From Euglena gracilis (Eukaryota; Euglenida; Euglenophyceae; Euglenales): a stretch of 64,000 nt of DNA. Position numbers and translations under genes: made by a program. Below are positions 12,580 to 41,600 of this stretch, piece after piece (position 1 is the stretch's first letter; each line of letters begins with the position of its first letter). Below the pieces are notes generated by a model. It made no database searches, had not been told where the DNA came from, and saw only the letters and a list, made by a program, of their open reading frames with translations. The stretch is from the NCBI GenBank assembly GCA_039621445.1, contig CP154956.1:38094553-38158552 (forward strand), in the 5' to 3' direction.

Positions 12580-13619
12580 CATCTGGCGGCCCACGGAGGG
12601 GCGGGCCAGGCCGAGGCCCTCCGGGACGGACGGGTTGCCCCCAGGCTTCCTGTTCAGCCCCCCCCCCCCGGGATGGGAGTCCCCCCCAATGGGTCGGCCA
12701 ATGGCATTTCTCAACAATTTTCCGGCACTCGCACCCATAACCCATATTTCTAGACTGCTTGACCCGGACACCCCACCCCCTCGGGGGGTCTACCGAGCGG
12801 AAAGAACGCCTGGCCGCGTCGCACCGCCGCCACGCTGGGGCTGCGGCCGCCCATCCGCGGGGAGAAGCCGCCCGCGGCGTCCGGCGCGACGGCGGTCCCC
12901 GGGCTGGACTCGAGCCACGTAGACGGGGCGCGGGTCAGGCGTCCACCGCGGGGAGGCCCGGCCCCTCTGCCCCGGCCTGGGTCCCCACGGCAACAACACA
13001 CAGGGGGGGGGGAGGACGTTACCCACTTGGGCCATACGGCAATTTGTGTGCCCAAACACACAAATTGTTTCCCGGCCCCATTTTTGCCAGACGCGTCGGT
13101 GGACGGGGAAGGCGCAGCGGTGTTGACACAACCGCCCAAAACGTCAAATTTGCTGAGATTTTCAGTATTTGGACGTTTTGGAGGTTTTTTGATTTTGGGG
13201 TGGGGTCATTCTCGGGTCACGAACTGGCTCAATTAGGGGGGGGGGTCAGTTGGAGCATCGGTACTCTATTGTGAGGCAGTCTTTTTCGAACGAACTGGAT
13301 TACCCAGAAGATGGATAGTCCAGTCAACCTCAGGCGGGCCATCCTCAGCCCTGGGACTCCCGTGTGGCGACAGGGGCGAAGTTGCAGCGCAGCCCGATGG
13401 GATTGGTCTGGGCAGTTTGGTTGCCACACCCGGCCCACAGGGAAGGCCGGCCCACCCCGCTGGCGCGTCGCGCGCGCACCGCCGGGGCCGGGCCTCGGCG
13501 GGCTGGGCCGCCGCCTCCCTGACCGCCGTCAGCGGCCGCCGAGGGGAGGCGGCGGTGACGGGGAGGGCGGCGATGCTGCCGCGCGGCGAGAGGGCGGAGA
13601 TCCCCAGCGGCTTGACGGG
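12580..13619 (-). CDS. Unidentified Ser/Pro/Ala-rich protein, internal exons
   Basis: Three stretches with very high GC at third positions in one minus-strand frame. 13619 to about 13466 (after a GCCCGCAG acceptor) reads PVKPLGISALSPRGS. About 12937-12816 reads TRAPSTWLESSPGT to GGFSPRMGGRSPSVAAVRR. From 12636 the frame reads NPSVPEGLGLARPSVGRQM. The 179-bp intron 12815-12637 is nonconventional, with CAG at +4 and CTG at -8, and CAGGCGTTCTTTCC matched by CAGGCTTCCTGTTC. The first junction is uncertain by a base. Further GC-rich pieces at about 12235-12175, 12140-11995 and 11850-11785 may be later exons. Low-complexity composition suggests a disordered region; no function can be named. Confidence 0.48.
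12642..12812 (-). mobile_element. Degenerate CAGGCTTCT-family element acting as an intron of the Ser/Pro-rich gene
   Basis: Ends on the minus strand are CAGGCGTTCTTTCC and the complement of CAGGCTTCCTGTTC. They sit 3 nt and 5 nt from the inferred exon borders. The 8-mers outside the termini match at only 4 of 8 positions, so the duplication is eroded. Confidence 0.5.
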
Positions 13620-13989
13620 CTGCGGGCGGGCACGCGGGCGGCAAGGGGGGGGGGGGGGGAGGAGCGAGACCCGGACACAGAAACCTCCGACGCCATCAGG
13701 GCAAACCTTAGCACAAAAAAAAAGGAAAAAATCCACGGGGAAAATGGCCGAAAAAAATGGCCATATGTGGGAAAGGTGGGTCGACCTTGGGCGGGAAAGT
13801 AATTTTTGGTATCCCTGGAACATCGACCATCCACCCGAAAGCTTCTGAAAATGCGGTTCTCGACTTTTAATTTTCGGCCCCACACTCGACGTCTGGACTG
13901 GACGTTAGCCAGCCCTTAGCCCTAAGGGCGGTCCTCACAGCGGCAGGGTTTGGTATAAGCACAGGTGGGGGGGCCTGGACGTACACCCT

Positions 13990-15910
13990 CCTTATATCGA
14001 ACCCTGCATGGGGGAGGTCCTTAACAAAAAAAAACGTCCCTTAAGGACTGCCCTGGCCACTGTACCCCCAGGGGGTGCTTCTTGGGGCTTGTTCTCGAGC
14101 CGCAGTCGATCAATAGGAAGGTACATAGTTAACAAAAAAAAACACGTCCATCGCATCAACGTCCCCATATTTTTGGCCCCTTAGCCGTCATTTCTTGCCC
14201 CTGATCAGCCAGCGCTGTCTTGTCTGGCCCGGGTGGAAAGCAAGCCTTCAGAGAGTTTCCTGGCTTGTGCCGAGGGCCACCCGCAGGCCAGCTGCTGCGG
14301 CCTCACAAAACGTTGCATTTGGAGGTGGTATATGGAGAGACATGAAAGACAGACCTTCGAGGAGGCGTGGGCATCCAATGGGGACAGCGACAGCCGTGGA
14401 GATCTCGGAGCCCTTGGGCTGGTGGGCGGCAGCGCCCTGCACATGTGTCACGTATCGCAGGTTTGTCTTTTGTGCCTGCTAGTGTGTTCCCAGGGTTTGC
14501 GGGTGTGTGTCTGTATGTGTGGGTGGTGTGTGGGTGGGTGGGTGGGCGGGTGGGTGGGTGCGGGGTGGGGGTGGGTGGGGGTGGGGGTGGGTGGGGAGGT
14601 TTGGGTGGGTGGGTGAGTGGGTGTGAGTGGGTGGGTGGGCAGGCAGACGGGTCAGTGGTGGGGATGCATGTGCGCGTGCATCGGTCACGTCCAAATTTCT
14701 CGCTGCTGGTAATAATGTCAACTACACCATCTTAGGCAGCCAAACTCGCATCAACATGCATCTGGTTTGTTCCTTGGCGAAAGGAAGCAAACGTGCCGTC
14801 TTAGAGGGTCAGGAATGCACATTCTCATTGAGACACAAAATTCGGGCAGCTTTGGTGAAGATGTGTGTTTGTGCATTCTGGAAATAGAGTGCACATGTGT
14901 GCATTCCGGATGGTGCCATCTTCTTCCAGACTGGGTGTAAACACCACAAATCTGACCCACTTGACTGCACCTCGACCACACAGCCCACCCCCTCATTTTC
15001 TAGTTCAGCCCCATTTCGCAGCTGCTTCAAGGCTACTACTGGTACAGTGCGTGGCTGGACAAACGCTCAGCAACCTCGACCTGGCTTTGCCACCGTGCGT
15101 TCAGGGGACATGCCGGCTGTGCGAAGGGGGAATGCGGACACGCATTGATGGACACATTGAAGGACAAGGCGTGGCCCCATTGTTTTCCTGCCTTCAATCC
15201 AAAGCATGGACGACTTGGACTTGCAGGACATGGGTGTCTGAGGGGACCTGGCAAGAGTGTAGCTGTGCTAGGCCGTCCGCTGGAATGCGACACCGGCAAG
15301 GGCGGGGGAAACCCTGCTCGGAACGGACACATTCATGCCCTTCAGTGGCAGGGGAACCACCCCCTGGATCCCAAGTTGCCCGGCAAGCCGGAACGAGCAC
15401 TTGCGCGCTCCAGTTCACCCACCGCTGCCCCCCCTGCCCAGCCCTTGTGCTAAACTCGTCCCCCCCTCCAATAGAAGCGCGGGGCCGCTGCATGCGCAGG
15501 GTCCAAATAAAAGCGCACACCCACCGACCGTCGAAGGCGGCGGTCCGCTACAAGCGCACCCCCAGTTTGATGGGATTTTGAAAGGAAACCAACAAAAATT
15601 GGACAGAAAGGGTCCAAATAGAAGCGCACCCCCCCCCCCGCCATCAGAGGTGGCGGTCCACTATAAGCGCACCCGCGCTTCTATTAAAAGGGGGGTTTAC
15701 TCTCGTGAACATGTGGAGCATGTCAAGACGCAAATGCGTCCGATCCTGTGAAGGTGATGGGGCCTGCTGCCAGGGTTGCCGAACCCAGGTCCCAAAACGT
15801 GTATAACCGCACACAACCAACGGGCCAACTGAACAACCTTAAACCCCCCCCCAAATAATAAACCCCCCCCCAAATAATAAACCCCCCCCCAAATAATAAC
15901 CAGGTTTTGA
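13990..15910. other. Non-coding stretch
   Basis: A 60-bp inverted pair GGTCCTTAAC/TTAAGGACTG near 14010-14060 and the GTGGGT repeat are the only structures seen. Open frames have no codon bias or splice partners. Confidence 0.45.
14503..14645. repeat. GTGGGT-rich repeat
   Basis: Degenerate GTGG, GTGGGT and GTGGGG units. Confidence 0.85.
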
Positions 15911-15915
15911 ATAGT

Positions 15916-18791
15916 GCTGAGCTCTTGATACCGGCACACCCCATGGAGCTCTTTTGACTGAAATTCATGTGTTTGTGCCAGAAACAGGGCGCTGGCGGGT
16001 CGAAAAACGCTCGTTTTCGGCTCAAAACCAGTTTTTCTGGGTCCGGGAGGCCAAAAAACGTCGTTTCGGGCAAAAAAAATTTTTTCGATTTTTTTCGACT
16101 TTTTTGACCCGGATTTGACCCAAAGTCAATGGGTCGGCGGCCCAAAACGGGGCGCCGGCGGGTCGAAAAACGCTCGTTTTCCGCTCAAAAACAGTTTCTC
16201 TGGGTCCGGGAGGCCCAAAAACATCCTTTTGGGCAAAAAAAAATTTTTCGATTTTTTTCGACTTTTTTGACCCGGTTTTGACCCAAAGTCAATGGGTCGG
16301 CGGCCCAAAATGGGGCGCCGGCGGGTCGAAAAACGCTCGTTTTCGGCTCAAAAACAGTTTCTCTGGGTCCGGGAGGCCCAAAAACATCCTTTTGGGCAAA
16401 AAAAATTTTTTCGATTTTTTTCGACTTTTTTGACCCAGTTTTGACCCAAAGTCAATGGGACGGCGGCCCAAAATGGGGCGCCGGCGGGTCGAAAAACGCT
16501 CGTTTTCGGCTCAAATACAGTTTTTCTGGGTCCGGGAGGCCAAAAAACATCGTTTCGGGCAAAAAAAATTTTTTTCGATTTTTTTCGACTTTTTTGACCC
16601 GGATTTGACCCAAAGTCAATGGGTCGGCGGCCCAAAACGGGGCGCCGGCGGGTCAAAAAACGCTCGTTTTCGGCTCAAAAACTGTTTTTCTGGGTCCGGG
16701 AGGCCAAAAAAACATCGTTTCGGGCAAAAAAAAAATTTTTCGATTTTTTTCGACTTTTTTGACCCGGATTTGACCCAAAGTCAATGGGTCGGCGGCCCAA
16801 AACGGGGCGCCGGCGGGTCGAAAAACGCTCGTTTTCGGCTCAAAAACTGTTTTTCTGGGTCCGGGAGGCCAAAAAACATCGTTTCGGGCAAAAAATTTTT
16901 TTCGATTTTTTTCGACTTTTTTGACCCGGATTTGACCCAAAGTCAATGGGTCGGCGGCCCAAAACGGGGCGCTGGCGGGTCGAAAAACGCTCGTTTTCGG
17001 CTCAAAACCAGTTTTTCTGGGTCCGGGAGGCCAAAAAACGTCGTTTCGGGCAAAAAAAATTTTTTCGATTTTTTTCGACTTTTTTGACCCGGATTTGACC
17101 CAAAGTCAATGGGTCGGCGGCCCAAAACGGGGCGCCGGCGGGTCGAAAAACGCTCGTTTTCCGCTCAAAAACAGTTTCTCTGGGTCCGGGAGGCCCAAAA
17201 ACATCCTTTTGGGCAAAAAAAATTTTTTCGATTTTTTTCGACTTTTTTGACCCGGTTTTGACCCAAAGTCAATGGGTCGGCGGCCCAAAATGGGGCGCCG
17301 GCGGGTCGAAAAACGCTCGTTTTCGGCTCAAAAACAGTTTCTCTGGGTCCGGGAGGCCCAAAAACATCCTTTTGGGCAAAAAAAATTTTTTCGATTTTTT
17401 TCGACTTTTTTGACCCAGTTTTGACCCAAAGTCAATGGGTCGGCGGCCCAAAACGGGGCGCCGGCGGGTCGAAAAACGCTCGTTTTCGGTTTTAATACCT
17501 GTTTTCTGGGTCTGGGGGGCCAAAAAACATCGTTTCGGGCAAAAAAAATTCCATTTTTTTCGACTTTTTTGACCCGGATTTGACCCAAAGTCAATGGGTC
17601 GGCGGCCCAAAACGGGGCGCCGGCGGGTCGAAAAACGCTCGTTTTCGGCTCAAAAACTGTTTTTCTGGGTCCGGGAGGCCAAAAAACATCGTTTCGGGCA
17701 AAAAAAATTTTTTCGATTTTTTTCGACTTTTTTGACCCGGATTTGACCCAAAGTCAATGGGTCGGCGGCCCAAAACGGGGCGCCGGCGGGTCGAAAAACG
17801 CTCGTTTTCGGCTCAAAAACTGTTTTTCTGGGTCCGGGAGGCCAAAAAACATCGTTTCGGGCAAAAAATTTTTTTTCGATTTTTTTCGACTTTTTTGACC
17901 CGGATTTGACCCAAAGTCAATGGGTCGGCGGCCCAAAACGGGGCGCCGGCGGGTCGAAAAACGCTCGTTTTCGGCTCAAAAACTGTTTTTCTGGGTCCGG
18001 GAGGCCAAAAAACATCGTTCCGGGCAAAAAAAAATTTTTCGATTTTTTCCGACTTTTTTGGCTGAGAACGGCTAAGTCGAACAGAGGGAAAAGTGTACAA
18101 AATGGCCTGAAATGGCCAACTGGCCAAAAAAACGCCCGTGTCTCGGGCTGGGCGGGGAGTTGCGGGGAAACCAAAATCCCAGTAGATAGAGCGTTCCAAG
18201 GGCTTCAATTTAGGTCCCTGGACATTTCTTTTGATTTTGCATCATTTTCGAGAAATTTTGAAAACATCGATTTTTTGACCCCCCACCCCCCGAAAACGGC
18301 TAAGTCGAACAGAGGGAAAAGTGTACAAAACGGCCATCTGTGCCGAAAACGGCCGTATCTCGGGCTAGGCGGGGAGTTGGGGGGAAATCAAAATACCGGT
18401 GGATGGGGCGTTCCAAGGGCTTCAAATTAGGTCTCCGGACATTTCCTTTGATTTGGCTTCATTTTGGAGATATTTTGAAAATTGACATTTTTTGGCAGTC
18501 CAAGGGGGGGGGGGGGGCTCATCCAGGGGGGGCGGGTAAATCCTACCGAGTTTGGACCCCTTCGCGCGTGAATAACTCGGGCCTGGCGGGGAGTTGGGGG
18601 TCAAACCCAGGTGATTTGGAAACTAGAAATCCAGTCGCTCGCGACTGAAAAAAAAAATTCCGGGAACCGGGCCGGGGTCATGGTGATAATCCGCGGTTTT
18701 CACGGTCTACCCAGAGGGGGGGGGGGCCGGGGGAGGGGGGGGGTCCCTGGTGGTAAGCTTCGCTCTTACTCTAAAGAGATAAGAGCTCAGC
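15916..18791. mobile_element. TIR element carrying a 163-bp satellite array, copy 1
   Basis: Ends are GCTGAGCTCTTGATACC and the complement GATAAGAGCTCAGC. Inside, 15980-18055 is about 12-13 tandem units of roughly 163 bp with GGGTCGGCGGCCCAAAA and CTGGGTCCGGGAGGCC landmarks. The rest (18060-18790) is unique arm sequence. An inverted relative lies at 45976-47384. Confidence 0.72.
15980..18055. repeat. 163-bp satellite array with higher-order structure
   Basis: The landmark GGTCGGCGGCCCAAAA recurs near 16131, 16294, 16457, 16621, 16786, 16949, 17111, 17274, 17438, 17599, 17760 and 17924. Variant units recur at a spacing of about 980 bp (for example TTTTCCGCTCAAAAACAG near 16157 and 17157), i.e. 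a six-unit higher-order period. The open frames across it are period artefacts. Confidence 0.88.
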
Positions 18792-18821
18792 GACCCCCCC
18801 CTGAGGACCGACTTCGGCCGC

Positions 18822-19160
18822 CCAAATAATAAACCCCCCCTCTGGCAGGTGTGAGGGCAAAGGGAAAAAGACCAAAAATTAGCAGAAATGTTGCAAAAAA
18901 ATCACAAAAATGGATCAAATTGGTGCAGAAAAAATGCCAAAAAAGCACCCAGTTTTCAAAAAAAGCCCAAAAATGCCAAAAAAAGTGACAATTGGAGCCT
19001 GTGGAGGGGTTTTCGGGTCTAATTTTGACTTCGAAAGTTTTGCCCAAATAATAAACCCCCCCCAAATAATAAACCACCCCCAAATAATAAACCCCCCCTG
19101 GACCCCGACTTCGGGTGTCCAAATAATAAACCGGGGGGGTTTATTATTTGGGGGGGGGGT
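18822..19160. repeat. CCCAAATAATAAACCCCCC motif cluster
   Basis: Repeated CCAAATAATAAACCCCC and its complement bracket this stretch beside the satellite element. A similar cluster lies at 15839-15900, and a CCAAATAACAC version at 45770-45965. Confidence 0.6.
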
Positions 19161-20469
19161 TATGTGTGTTGGGCTGCGGTGCAGCACTGTGCCCAGGGTC
19201 AACGCAGGGCCAGGTCAGGTCAGGCTCTGGCCAGGTCGACCAGGGTCAACGCAGGGATTGTGTCTTTTTCACACACCGTGTGCACTGGGTGTACTGGCAC
19301 CTCGAGAGCGAAACGCCCCTATCGCCACTTGCAGCATCTCTCTCGGGGGGGGGGGGGACGGTCCGTAAACTTGGAAATATTGCAAAACCCAAATGGGCTC
19401 AAAGAATCTGACACAATTGGTCAGTCCTTGCCCCAAAGACTGTGAGTTAGGCACATCACATCACATCACGAAAGAGATTACCGCTAAACCAAAGAATTTT
19501 CCCAATGGTTCTGTTTCCCAATGCTTCTGTTTCCGCACATTCCTGTGTCGCAATGTGGAGAAACAAATGAGAAAGGGACTTCGGTTCCCGAGGAAATCCC
19601 TCAATGACAAGGACCCCAATCCACAACTGTGGCCAGCTGTGTTTCATGCGCAAAAAGCCATCCTGGGCATTTCTTCAAATACCTGCCACACCACCGAATT
19701 TTTGCATTCCTACGGGCCATCTACGCCCCCCCCCTCTCTGGCCTGCGTTTGAAGCCACACAGCTAGAGTGTCAACCTCTCTGTGAGGATGGAATGGAATC
19801 CAGGGACGAGGCAGCCCTGGAGCGAAACACGGCAAAGGCGGACCACCACCTCTGGCCTTGCTGGCGACTGACGTCACAACACGGAACCCGTGTTTACCAC
19901 GTGCGGAGATTTGACGCTCGAACCACCACCACCCCTGGCCGCTGTGAAGACCAGCGAAGGCGCACCGGCGCCCACTGTCTCCACCCACCCCATCCACAAA
20001 GGCTGCAGATGTGCAGGTGCACATTCCCCTCCTCTGTTCCCCCGAAAAGCCCCTGGGCCCCCTGGTGGGAGGTTTCTGCACAGGGTCACGCCAAATGGCT
20101 CAGCAAAAAATGCACATTTGGGGGGGGGAAGAAGGAACACAACCAAAGTTACCAAATATAATTAGTATTTGACTGCATCTGAAGGCCGCCAAAATTTTTA
20201 TTACGCCCAGAACAGTTTGGTCCCCCCTAAATATAAAGCCCGCCCTGAGGGTCTTGAAATCCCGCCCATATATAAGGCCAGGGGGTTTTAACTTTGGGGG
20301 GGGTTAGGGCATAGAACCAATCTCCCCCAGAGGGTCTGACGTGCAACCAGCACTTCAAAAATGGGACCTTAACTCCGAAAATAAAAAAAGTGTGTTCCTT
20401 TGCACAATCGCGCAAAGGAACACAAAAAATCTTCCGTGCGAGTTTGGCCACCTGAACTAATTTGAGATG

Positions 20470-26330
<5,861 letters not shown>

Positions 26331-26374
26331 GAACCGAAGACCAGAGGGAGGAGCAACAGAAGCGCACAGCAAAC

Positions 26375-36803
<10,429 letters not shown>

Positions 36804-36805
36804 CT

Positions 36806-38505
36806 GGGACTCGTATAGGGCACAGGGGGGGAGGACGCTGGGGACCAGAGGGGGGGGGGCTGGGCCTTGGGGGACCAGAGGACGCCACAACGTTGTCCCA
36901 CGGGAAGAAGTATGCGACGTCACAAGGGCATTCACTTGCTTTTCACTTACTTTTCACTGACTTTTGATTTTCCCCTCCTTGTCCAACAACCACTAAATAT
37001 TGCTACTGACCGGGTGGGGGGGGTCGCTATTTTGGCCAAATATCGTTACTGACGGGGGGGGGTCGATAGACAAGACCGGGGTCAAAAGAGGCGAATGTCA
37101 GGAGAGAAAAAAAGATCACCTGGAAAAAGATCGCTACTGCCAGGGGGGGGGGGGTCGTTGGGCAAGGCCGGTCGTTGGACCAGGGAGAGGGGGGGGGTAC
37201 TTTTCACTGACTTTTCACTTACTTTTCATTCACGTTGCTGGCCAGAGAGGTATGGGAGGCCTCTTGGTTACCCCCCAGCACATTCGGAGATTTTCACTTC
37301 AAATTAGGGGCGCAACCCTCCAGCCTCTGGACTGGACCACCCACAGGGGGGGGGGGGATCGTCAAGCGACGCCCTGCCTGGGACAGGTTGCGGTGCTTCT
37401 GCCGGCCCTGAGGTCTTCCCCCCCACCCTCCGCTGGCCGCTGGCCAACCCAAGTCCGGCCCATGAAACCCATTTCTGGCCCAACGTTGCACCCCCGAAAG
37501 CGAAAAAATCGTCACTGTCCAGCCGCCCTTCAGGCGGCGGGAGAATAAAGAAAACTCGATGGGGGCGGGCCGGAAAACGGCTGCCGGCTGGGTGGTCCAT
37601 TGGGCCATTTCGGCTTAAGCAACACAGTGGACATAAGGCCACTTCGTCCACTTCAGTCCAGGTCGAAGGCCCCAATGGCGATGCAGTTCCTGTCCACTGA
37701 CAAACCAAATCCCGAGGCAATCGACGCATCGCGGGCAGGGCAACCCACACGACATCCCCGGATAACGGGAGCCAGAGGCAGTACAGCAAAGATTCGGAGG
37801 ACGTGGAACGCTTCGGAAAGAGGGGGCTGGGATTCCCTCTGGAACGGCATCAGACCCAGGGAATTTCTTAAGGACCCGGGGGGCCAAGCCAGCTGGCTGG
37901 AAAAGCTGCTGGGAAAAAAGGTTCAGGGGTGGGGTGTCCAAGGGGGATTCAGTTGCCGGGTTGGATCCGGCTGGCACACAAAAAAAAGGAAAAAAACCCA
38001 AATCCAACTGGGATGCATTTTTGAGCCAAAAACTTTGAGGTGAACATCCAAAAAAAAAGGACAAAAAGGACCATTTTGGGGCATTGTTGGGGCACCCATC
38101 TTTTTAAAAAAAATCGTCTTTAGCACCCAACGTTTTCGGTCCAACCCGGATTTGCCGGGCTGCAGAAACTTTATAACTCGACCCCCCTCCGTGGACCTTG
38201 CTGTGGAATGTGGCCCACAGCCTGGCGAGGTGGTGCCTGGAAGAAAACGTGCTGGCTGGTTGGCCCCCCCGACCTGTGGGTAGGGCGGGATTCAGCTTCT
38301 GAAAATCCCTGGCCAGACCGACATGGAATCACTTGGCGGCGAGGGAAGAATGGGTGGAAGGGAAACCCTTCCGGCGAATTAGCGACAGGCGGAAGGAGAC
38401 GTTGAGACGAGGCGTTCTCTGCCCGGCGGGGAAAGAGTGGCACGGTGGGACGCTCCGCAATGCTCAGAGTTGGGGCCGGTGGTGCGGCGCTGGACCGGCG
38501 GCCGC
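36806..38505. other. Intergenic region between SCAD-A and the unrecognised gene
   Basis: Apart from the MITE at 37857, it holds CTTTTCACTGACTTTTCACT-type short repeats (36935-37240) and G runs. No promoter or polyadenylation signal could be assigned. Confidence 0.5.
37857..38311. mobile_element. hAT-like MITE downstream of SCAD-A
   Basis: Begins CAGGGAATTTCTTAAGG, ends AGCTTCTGAAAATCCCTG, with flanks ATCAGACC and GCCAGACC (6 of 8). It lies 195 bp beyond the SCAD-A stop codon. Confidence 0.68.
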
Positions 38506-38670
38506 TCAGTGGGCGCCGTGGCCGGGCGGCTTCGGCATCGCCACCGTCCGCCCCTCGTACTCCTTCAGCAGCCGGCCCGCGATGACGAGGTGCTGGACCT
38601 CGGACGTCCCCTCATAGATCTCCGTGATGCGCGCGTCCCGGTAGTACCGCTCCGCCGGCATGTCGCTGAC
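38506..38670 (-). CDS. ACADS: SCAD-A exon 10: catalytic Glu and stop
   Basis: Residues 365-418 and TGA. It contains [20 protein letters not shown] with the catalytic base (Glu384), then [15 protein letters not shown] and a hydrophilic tail ending KPPGHGAH. Confidence 0.95.
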   Translation of the reverse strand, partial: VSDMPAERYYRDARITEIYEGTSEVQHLVIAGRLLKEYEGRTVAMPKPPGHGAH

Positions 38671-41600
38671 CCGGGCGGCGGCCCCCGGACAAATGTGTCC
38701 TGTCGTCCTGTCTACCGATCCCCCCTGGGGGGGTTCGCCACCAGACAAGTCAGGCAGTGCACACCTGGGTAACAACTTCTCGGCATCTCTAATGTCCAGA
38801 CGTTAATGCCATACCTGCCTTACCCTGCAGAAAGTTTCCCCAATCAGCCCCTCAAGAAAACATGATTTCAAGCAAGGTCAGCGGGGATGCGCAAGATGAA
38901 ATGTGGTGGCTGCAACAGGATGCTGATGCTCACGGATCACCACCTCCAACATCCCGATGATTGCAACCTTTACATTGCATAAAAATACATAGTTTTCCAA
39001 ATCTGTTCAGTTGCACATGTGAGCTGTGAAAAACTTTGGGGACCACCAAGAAACATACGTCTTGAGTCCCAATTTGTTCCACCATGCGAAGTGCTTGATG
39101 AGATTTGCTCAAAACAAACACTCCAAGGCCGATGTCGATTTCAGGGGGAAGAGGAGGGAGTCGGAGCCACACAGGTCGTCCCACAACCCCCAAAGAGGGC
39201 CGCCGGGCGTAGCCCATGCCGCCCAGGACCTGGATGGCCTGGTGGGCGCAGAACGTCGCCGCCTCGCTCGCCGTCAGCTTCGCCATCGCCGCCTCCTTCA
39301 CGTAGTCGTCCCCGCGGTCCTTCGCCTGCGCCGCCGCCCACGTCAGCAGCCGCGCCGCCTGCAACTTGCACTCCATCTGGCTCAGCTTCAGCTGGATGGA
39401 GGGCCACCGCCCCGCAGTGCCCTAAAAAACCCCCCAAATAACGTGGCGGGGTCCTTGCTCCTGGCGGGGGGCCAAGTAACTTGGCGGGGGGGGGGGCAAA
39501 AAAGATGGTTCCAGTAACTTGGCACCCCCCCCCTTTTCAGGCAATAGTCCTTTATGGCGCTGAAAAAGGGCACAAATAACCTGGCGGGGGGGCAGGGCCA
39601 AAGGTTGGTTCCAATAACCTGGCACCCCGGCAGGTTATTGGGGGGGGGGGGTTATGGTGCCCCGGGGAAAAAAGACCACCGCACTGCCATGGGTTGCCCA
39701 CTTTGCCGCCCGAGTGGAATCCAGAAAGCAGAAAGGGGGAGTGGATCCTCGGGTGGGTTCTGAAGGTTGGGTTGCAGTGTTTCAACCCGGCTGTTTTTAC
39801 CACAAGCCGGGCGGTGTGCTCCGGGGCGCATCCTTTCCTGCGAGCTGGTGGAGGCGGGGGGTTTGCCACCACCCCACCTCTGGCGGGGGACCCACTCGGC
39901 CCGACCCACCCCCCAAGGGGGAAGGGGGGAGGGAGCTCGGTCAGGGCCCACCCCCCCCCCAGGGTCTCGAAACTTACGAGGGCAGTAGCCATGAGGCGTC
40001 CCACAAAACAGCCTTTTTTGAAGAAAAACACTTGGTATGTTGGCCACCTGGAGGGGGGGGTTGGCCCACCACCCATTAGGGCACTCCACAAGGAAATGTT
40101 CCTTCGGCACCGAAGAAACATTTCGCCCTAAAAATCAGCCCCCCCCCAGAAACACGGGAAGCCATGGGGGGACCCCGGGAGGGTCCTCGAATGTCGTTCG
40201 AGGTCGTTCGAGGAGGATCAATATCCTCCTCGAACGTCGTTTGAGGTCGTTCCTCAAAATCCTCCTCGAATGTCGTTCGAGGTCGCTCAACGTCCTCCTC
40301 GCTCGGGCCCCCCCAAGTGTATTAACCCGAGTTGGGCGGCTCTTTGGGTGGGCTGTGTACCCTGTAGAGGCCAATCTAACAACGTTTAGCGGGAAGAATT
40401 CACCTGTTTACATAGAATCCTAACCCTAACCCTATCCCTTCAATTAACCACATAACTCTTTTATGTTCCGAATTGTTTTGTGTGCATGTTCACCAAACCC
40501 TATCCCTTTAACTAACAGTGTAAACCCCTTAATTTTCAAAATTGTTTTGTGTACATGTTAACCTAACCATACATTATTCAAAAAAAAATACCCTAACCCT
40601 AAACCCTAAAGATAACCCTAACCAGGGGGGGAAATGCGCTGGACGGCCCTCAGAAAAAATGCGCAAAAATGCGCAAAAAATGCGCAAAAAATGCGCTGAG
40701 TTTGTACATTCCTAAGGGGAAAAGGACTTAGAAAATTTTCCAACAATAAGCCCAAAATTAAACCAAAATCACCAAAAACAGCTGAAATGAAGGCATTTTT
40801 GGTCAAAAAAATGCACGACCAAGGCGTCACTCTCTGTTCACCAAAACCAACAATGTCAGCCATGGTTGCCCCTTACTTGTGACCAGGGAGGAAGGATTCG
40901 ATGTGGGGTCTCTGAAAACCCCAGTGTCCTCATCATCATTGGATGAGTACCCACACCTCATCACCCAAGGGTTTTTTCTTGAGGCGGGTCCCTTGGGTGG
41001 AAAAAAAAATGCGGAAATGGGTTCGTTGGTTATAGAAATGGGTTAGTTGAACGTGGGCAAAATCCGGTGAGCATGTGGTTTGGTTGGTGTTGAAGAACGG
41101 TGTTGAAGAACACCAATGTCAAGTTTGTTTTTGACATATGGACAATGTGGACAATGTGGACAATGTGGACAAAAAGCCTCCAAAAAATGTAAAAAAAATG
41201 AGAAAATGGAAAAAATGCGCAAAAAAAACGCGCAAAAATGCGCATTTTGAAAAATTGACAAAAATGCGCAAAAATGCGCAGCGCATTTCCCCCCCCCCCC
41301 TGCCCTAACCCTATTCATTCTAATAACCTCAGAAATTCTCTCGGTATGGGAATATTTTTGAATAAAAATATTTATGAAGCAGTGCATTCCTGCGTAAGAA
41401 ACAATATGTTTCTTTTAAAACGCGTGGAAAAATTTCCCCTACAGGGTACACAGCGAACCCAAAGAGTCGCCCAACTAGGGTTAATACACATGGGGGGACC
41501 CTCGCTCAGCGCCTTCGGCGCCTCGCTCGGGTCCCCCCATGTTTTTAACCCTAGTTGGGCGACTCTTTGGGTTCGCTGTGTACCCTGTACAGGGAAATAT

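Noticed and set aside
15980-18055. CRISPR-like array
   Set aside because: Units are about 163 bp with no unique spacers and no cas genes; it is an ordinary satellite in a eukaryotic genome.
39019-39517. Plus-strand Arg/Pro-rich frames over SCAD exon 9, and similar frames over other exons
   Set aside because: Antisense shadows of GC3-rich SCAD exons.
40418-40622. A chromosome end
   Set aside because: The CCCTAA motifs are few, irregular, inside a SCAD intron and flanked by unique sequence.
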